Source: Neocallimastix lanati (nom. inval.) (Eukaryota; Neocallimastigomycota; Neocallimastigomycetes; Neocallimastigales; Neocallimastigaceae). Taken from it: a stretch of DNA of 64,000 bases. Shown here one piece after another: positions 58,320-64,000 of this stretch. Every line of letters begins with the position of its first letter. Position 1 is the stretch's first letter. The notes beneath the pieces are model-generated. The model searched no databases and had not been told where the DNA came from. It was given only the letters and a program-made list of their open reading frames with translations. Where the stretch lies: assembly GCA_016946835.1 (NCBI GenBank), contig JACVTC010000060.1, positions 941,501 through 1,005,500 on the forward strand, written 5' to 3'. A program made the position numbers and the translations under genes.

Positions 58320-59470
58320 TCATTGGTTGAGCTAGCCCTGCGGCCTGTCTTACTATTTCTTCAGCATTGACGCTCTTGGTAGTAGTAGTACGATTCTATT
58401 TGAACCTATTGAACAAAGACCATTGCTGGCTAATAGCAATAGGTATAATCGATTGAAGAAGAGCCGCAGTAACCACCAAGAATGGAGTATCAGAATAAGC
58501 ACCTGATTTCATCTGGCACTTAAATAGATCCTTCCATTCCCTTGTACTGTTATTAATACTTCAACCTCCAAGAAGGAAATTAAACACTTTTTCACACACA
58601 CTAGAATCAACATACACATTATTTTCAATACTATTACTAACATTACTAATAATACTATTACCAATATTACTATAACTATTATTACTATTACTATTATTAC
58701 TATTTCTATTATTACTATTACTATTATTACTATTACTATTATTACTATTGCTATTATCATTATTACTATTAACAATATCATTTGTTAGGTTGCCACGGTT
58801 AAAAGCATTATATAAAAATAAAATTTTATTATTAACTTTACTACGAATATGATTGAAAAATTGTCAATCAATTAATCAATGCCTTATCCATTGTTTATTA
58901 CTTTTACAACAGGGACAAAAATTAGGACACATTTGATCTATTATTTTTTCAGCTTTAGAAATTCTAGCATCTAATCTATATCCGCTTCGTGTTCTCAATA
59001 GCCAATAGAAACCATATGAAAGATAAGGATATTCATAACAAAGTTTTATAAAATTTGATGTTTCTTCGAATCTGTTTTTGTCATAAAATTCAGCTTTAAT
59101 AGAATTGATTTTCATATCTCTTTTCCAATAAAAATCCTTGATTTTATTATCGTTATTACCTCTTTTCTTTAGTTTACGTTTAAGAGTTCTACTTTCTTTC
59201 GTCCATGTATATTTTCTAGATTTTGGAATATTATTAACTAAAAAGGAAATAATACAATTCGAATCTTTCCATTTATCAAAACATTTAACTTGAGACAAAG
59301 CACAATTAGCTGACAATGGAGGAATATCTAAATCTTTTGAAATAGAATATACATTAATAAAAGATTTGGCTTTTTGTAAACCTGCAATCCATCTTAATCC
59401 CTTATTAATTAATTTCTGAGTATTATTTGTTCTCGCTTTATTTAAACCAAGTAAAGGTACAAAGTAAGAG
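58320..59470 (-). pseudogene. 3' fragment of a LINE reverse transcriptase ORF
   Basis: The minus frame is open from about 59470 to 58876 and reads as the region after a LINE RT: KARTNNTQKLINKGLRWIAG, then DLDIPPLSANCALSQVKCF, then RTRSGYRLDARISKAEK and the knuckle start CPCCKSNKQWIRH. The expected knuckle Cys is a TGA. Beyond two stops the same frame continues with an Asn-Ser repeat (58680-58760) and a C-terminal block (EWKDLFKCQMKS, DTPFLVVTAALLQSIIP, NAEEIVRQAAGLAQP) to about 58320. It is a different LINE lineage from that in the tRNA units. The 5' part is cut off at about 59470 by an LTR. Non-functional. Confidence 0.8.
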
Positions 59471-59910
59471 ATTTAAACATGTATTTATATAAAATAATTA
59501 ATCATTAAAATATTAATTATTAATATGAATATGTATTAATATTAATATAAGTTTGATATTGATAATATAAAATAAGATAATAATATAAATATTTAATATA
59601 TATAAAATATAAGAATCTAATATTGCTAAATATTATATTTTATAATTAAAATATAATATATAAAGATTTTAATAATAAATTAATATAAAAATTAATTTAA
59701 TATGACAATCACGTGTTTACATTATTTAATATATAATAATTTCAATATGTCAATAATATTTAGACAATTAGTTGGCCTAGACTATTTCCTAAATATTTTA
59801 ATAAAGTTAATTTAATAATAATTATTATATTATTATTTATTAATATTGAAATTCAAATAACTGAATTATTGAAATTGAAATTGAATTAAAATTCAGTTAT
59901 TTTCTTAACA
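59471..59910 (+). mobile_element. LTR, family H copy 2
   Basis: A/T-rich, ends TTTTCTTAACA; its right half parallels 46180-46356 (GTTGGCCTAGACTATTTCC; AATTCAGTTAT). Five bases later TGGTGGAGAT (59916-59925) looks like a primer-binding site, so this would be the 5' LTR of a + strand element. Left boundary uncertain. Confidence 0.6.
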
Positions 59911-59915
59911 ATATC

Positions 59916-60794
59916 TGGTGGAGATGCATGTTTTCTGGTAATTCCAACCGATAATTCATTCATTTTGTTACGGTTTGTAACAATTTTTGGATTATAATAT
60001 TTTAACACTTCAATGAATTAAATAAATAAATAAATATTTGTTTTAAATAATTTTTATTAAAATTATTTCAATTAAAAAAATTAAAAAAAAATGCTTTATT
60101 AATTCCTATCTTCCTAAAAATTTATTTTAGAATTACATGTATTTATATTTTTCTTTACATTTAAAATTTGTTAAGCCTATCTAAAATATTTTCTAAATAT
60201 TTCTAACTAATTACTAAAATAATGTTTTAAATTGATTTTAAATTATTAATATAATTATTATTTATTTCTAATAAATAATAGTTATATATTATTTAATTAT
60301 AAAATATTTATTATTATTTAAAATTAATAATATATATAAAAGAAAAATATAAAATTTATACAGAATTTTTAAGTGTGGTTTAGTAAGTTTTTAGTATTTA
60401 AAAATTACCAAAAAAAAAATATGTTTAAATTATAAATATAAAATTTAGTAATTAATTGAATTGATTTTTAGAAATTATAATAAATAATATATTTTAGAAA
60501 ATATAAAATATTAATAATATTGATATAACTATATAATTAATATTAATAATAAAGTGATATTGATAATATATTGATATTAATAAAATAATTGAATATTAAT
60601 AATAATTTTTCATCTTTAATTTGATATTAATAATATATAAAAATTTAATAATAAAATATTAATAATAAAATTTAATCATAGAATATAGGAAAGTTCCAAA
60701 GTATTGAAGAATAAAATAATTTATTTAAGTGGTTAGGTAAGAAAATACAATTCTAACTAAAATAATAAGATTATTTGTTCATTCTTTATTATTC
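59916..60794 (+). other. Interior remnant after the family H LTR
   Basis: Begins with the TGGTGGAGAT primer-like site. About 880 bp of A/T-rich sequence without a coding frame. No second LTR recognised. Confidence 0.45.
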
Positions 60795-61523
60795 TGTAAT
60801 AATCTATTTATAATATACTAACTATAACTAGATTATTAATATTTTAAGATATAAAAATTTATACTTAAAGTCTTTTTGTTTATATCAATATTTAGTGTTT
60901 ATAATAAACTCTATATAAAGTTATATAGAGTTTATTATAAACACTAAATATTGATATAAACAAAAAGACTTTATTTCTTTTAATTTATTATATAGCATTA
61001 TATAATAATAACTCTAATTTCTTTAATCAAAGAAATTTGAGTTCTTTTATACTTTTTTATTTATAATTATTTTAATAGATGAAATTATTAAATAGATGTA
61101 ATTATTAAATAAATAAAATAGATAAGATAAAGTTAACAAATCAAATAAAGGTATCTAATCTTAACAAATTGATATTCAGGAAAAGATTAGTAGAAAAACC
61201 TGAATAACTTCGATTAATATTCTAATATATTAATCATCGTATTAATTAATAAAAACCCAATCATAATAATATTAGGGAAAAAATTAATTAACCGATTACT
61301 AAAATTTTATAAATTATCAACTAATTGAAATAATAAAATATAAATAATATTTTTAAGTAATTAATACCTTACAACAAATTTGTTTACATTATTTTTTAAT
61401 ATATTAATTTGGATAAATTAATATATTTTTTACATGTTAATAAATATTGAAATATAAATGAAATATAAATTAATTAAATAAGAAGATAGATTATTTTATA
61501 AGAAATAAATCTATATTCTTACA
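60795..61523 (-). mobile_element. Solo LTR, family G copy 4 (inverted)
   Basis: 729 bp. On the minus strand it starts TGTAAGAATATAG and ends ATTATTACA; perfect 5-bp duplication TATTC (60790-60794, 61524-61528). Promoter-side blocks of family G are recognisable in reverse (TCTAATCTTAACAAA; AACTCTAATTTC). Contains a long palindrome. Confidence 0.87.
60866..60973. repeat. 108-bp perfect palindrome
   Basis: 53-bp arms with a 2-base AG centre at 60919-60920; starts TAAAGTCTTTTTG and ends CAAAAAGACTTTA. Other family G LTRs have only a single copy of the equivalent segment (TTTTATAATAAACTC). Confidence 0.95.
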
Positions 61524-61529
61524 TATTCT

Positions 61530-61997
61530 TGATACGATATTTTTATAATCGTATACTTTTATGGGACTAGCAATATTTTATTTGAGGAAAATTAATATAT
61601 TCTAATAAAACAATTAATAATTTTAACACAATAATTATATTAAATAAAACTTAAATATTTTATTATTATTTATTTAATACTTTATTTATAATTATTTAAA
61701 TTTTACATTAATTACATTTTTAACATTACTTTTATTATTTTATTTTACTAATTATTACTAACTAAAAATCTCAATTAAGGCCTCTCTCTAAGACCTTTTA
61801 TTTATATTTATTTTCTCTATCTCTAAAATATTATTATTATTTTTTTTTTAATAATTCTTATTTTAATTTATTTATTTTTAATTTTTTTTATTGTTTATTA
61901 TTATTTTAAACTATATAATTTTTATTTTAACTTAAATTATATTTTATTATTTTTCTAAATTTATTAATTTTTATATTTATTTATTCATCCCGTATCA
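61530..61997 (-). mobile_element. Solo LTR related to the element D LTR
   Basis: 468 bp, TGATACGAT...CATCCCGTATCA in plus orientation. The first ~120 bp align with the D LTR (TTATTTTTATA; AATATATTCTAATAAAA). No matching target duplication. Separated by two bases, apart from a later insertion, from repeat F, whose start is the inverse of its end. Confidence 0.7.
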
Positions 61998-61998
61998 T

Positions 61999-62970
61999 TG
62001 TAAGAAATAATAATTATTTACTAATAAATAATTATTATTTCTTAGTCTTTTTAATTATTGATAATAATTATAAATTTATTTAAATTATAATTAATTCATA
62101 CATTGAGATATTATTATCAAATTTATTATAATTGTAATTATTCATACACTTAAATAATATTAGAAATTTTATTTAAATAATTATTATATGTACACTTATT
62201 AATATTATTAATTTTATTTAGTTATTCATTTAATTATCAAGTTAATGTAAACATTAGTTTTATTTATTTTTTACATTGTACATTTAAAAGAACAATTAAT
62301 AAGTTTCTGTATTTTTTATAATTCTGTATTCTAGTTTAAAGATAGTTTTATGTTAATAAGTTTAGATTAGATTTTAAAAATAATATTTAGAAAAATAGAA
62401 TAATTTAGATCATTCCGGTTATTATTGATTTTTCCTTTTATTTGATGATCTAAATTAAAATTTAGGAAATCGATATATTAAGGTTTTATCCAAATATAAA
62501 ATAATATATTTGGTTTTACTTAATATATACGATGATCGATATGAATAGAATATCGATCAAAAAACTTATCTAGTTTTTTCTTCTAATCTTTTTCTAGATA
62601 AGATATTTTTTAAGATTAGAAAACCCTTTTTATTTAACCTTATTTCCATAAAAAAATATAAATAAGGCTCTTGATTTCCCTTTAAGAAATCAAGAGTTAT
62701 TATTATAAAAATATAGTTATAATAATAGCAATTTTATATTTTAAACTTTAATAAATTAATAAAACATTTTATTCAAAAACATATTTTTTAAACCAAATTT
62801 ATCCAAATATTCCTTCTTTTACTTTTTGTGTTGTTATTATAATTAATTTTATAATAAACTCTTTTTTAGGTAAAATTTTTATTTTTATTTTATTTCTCAA
62901 CTTAATGAATTAGTCATTAAGTTGAAGTTAATAATCATATTTAGTGATAGAACTTAGTATGATTATTACA
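61999..62970 (+). mobile_element. Solo LTR, family G copy 5
   Basis: 972 bp, TGTAAGAAA...ATTATTACA, perfect duplication ATCAT (61994-61998, 62971-62975). GATCGATAT-n7-ATATCGATC at 62534-62558. Close copy of 9084-10031. Confidence 0.93.
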
Positions 62971-62976
62971 ATCATT

Positions 62977-64000
62977 TGATACGGGCTGGGGTTGAAACAC
63001 TAAGATATTCAAAACAAAAAAAAAAATAAATATTAACACATAACTATAAAAATAAATTTGGAAACAAGAAAAAAAAAATTAAATTTTAAAATATTCTTTA
63101 TTTAAATTTAAAATTAAAATTATTTGTTCTCCGTATTAAAAAGAAAGAAATTTATTCTTCTTTTTATACTTTTATTTTAATACATTTTATTTATTATTAA
63201 TATATTCTTTATAAAAAAAAACTATTATAACTATTTTATTTTAATTTTTAACTATTATTTTAAATTATTTTTTAAAAAAAAAAAAAAATAACATTTATTA
63301 AATTAAAATATAAAAAATTAATTTGGAGCTTGTATCACGAAGAGCATTCCGGGCGGTAGCTTCTTCTTGATATTGTTATTCAGAGAGAGAATTATACATA
63401 ATTGATATTTTCTGTATTTTAGATCATTTTTATTATTGGAATTCTTCTGTATTTTAGTTTATTTTTATTTTAATAAAGATTTAATTTATTTTTAATTTTT
63501 GTTTTATTTTTAGTTTATTTCAAAGGTTTTAGAAAATATTATACAGAAACTTATAATTCTGTATTTTACATCAAATATTTATTGAAATAGGTTTTTATTA
63601 TTCTTAATATAAAAATAAGAATTAGTAATGATTTAAATATTATATAATTTTTAATAAGAATATTTAGTAATAATTTTTATTATATTTAATATTAATAAAA
63701 TATTTAATAATTATTTTTATTAGATTTGATATTAATAAAAGATTTTAATAAGAATATTTAATAATAATTTTTATTATAAAAGATTTTAATAAGAATATTT
63801 AATAATAATTTTTATTATATTTGATATTAATAAAAGATTTTAATAAGAATATTTAATAATAATTTTTATTATATTTGATATTAATAAAAGATTTTAATAA
63901 GAATATTTAATAATAATTTTTATTAGATTTGATATTAATAAAAGAATTTTATAAGAATATTTAATAATAATTTTTATTATAAAAGATTTTAATAAGAATA
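62977..64000. mobile_element. LTR-like repeat F, copy 2 (cut by window end)
   Basis: Collinear with 24739 onward from TGATACGGGCTGGGG through GCATTCCGGGCGGTAGC to the 54-bp tandem array, which runs to the window edge. Confidence 0.7.

Noticed and set aside
58509-58781. Ile/Val-rich 90-residue frame resembling a membrane segment
   Set aside because: Out-of-frame reading of the Asn-Ser repeat within the LINE fragment; the LINE frame explains the sequence better.
5491-59925. Primer-binding sites matching the local tRNA-Trp
   Set aside because: Sites in A, D and the family H copy share TGGTGGAGA, which fits the first nine bases of the tRNA-Trp 3' end, but the next bases (TATCGG, ATCCGG, TGCATG) do not match GTGAGTG; another tRNA is more likely.

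Overview
This is an extremely A+T-rich stretch of eukaryotic nuclear DNA made almost entirely of transposable elements. No host protein-coding gene could be supported. The only apparently intact host genes are five near-identical tRNA-Trp(CCA) genes, all on the + strand. The A+T content, Asn-rich proteins, T runs of up to 50 and the kinds of Ty3/gypsy and LINE elements point to an early-diverging fungus; an anaerobic gut fungus (Neocallimastigomycota) is my best guess. A dictyostelid-like amoeba, also A+T-rich with tRNA-targeting retrotransposons, is the main alternative.

Layout: the backbone is a degenerate tandem array whose unit is a tRNA-Trp gene, a Pol III T-run, and about 1.2-1.9 kb carrying the decayed 3' end of a LINE (CCHC knuckle and C-terminus). 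tRNA copies start at 6375, 16485, 20238, 42148 and 54840. The only uninterrupted unit-to-unit junction leads into the copy at 20238. The intervals are inflated by LTR elements in two places: 11-16 bp upstream of a tRNA, and in the unit tail, notably at an ATACT site. Element A (1-6363, 3' end off-window), element B (10039-16470), and C with D (27965-42133) are minus-strand Ty3/gypsy elements without a chromodomain. Element E (47559-53892) is a minus-strand chromodomain Ty3/gypsy element. A small LTR element without recognisable genes (18001-20135) sits in the second unit. Many solo LTRs fill the rest, several with perfect 5-bp target-site duplications. A second LINE fragment lies at 58320-59470.

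State of the elements: D looks complete and very young: two LTRs of 560 bp identical by eye, a 4-bp ATTT duplication, intact gag and intact pol. A has intact gag and an open pol as far as the window goes. C has intact gag and a pol interrupted by one nonsense codon, but lacks its 5' LTR. B has at least two frameshifts and mismatched LTR ends. E has one TGA and one frameshift.

How they work: every gag-pol junction carries a textbook -1 ribosomal frameshift signal. In A-D this is T TTA AAC, a 7-8 nt spacer and a short stem with an 8-nt loop whose stem covaries. In E it is A AAA AAC, an 8-nt spacer and a 7-bp hairpin. A and D have tRNA-type primer-binding sites starting TGGTGGAGA. E has none and instead has a leader segment complementary to its own LTR, as in Tf1-type self-priming. 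The protease motif of A-D is D-T/S-C rather than D-T/S-G.
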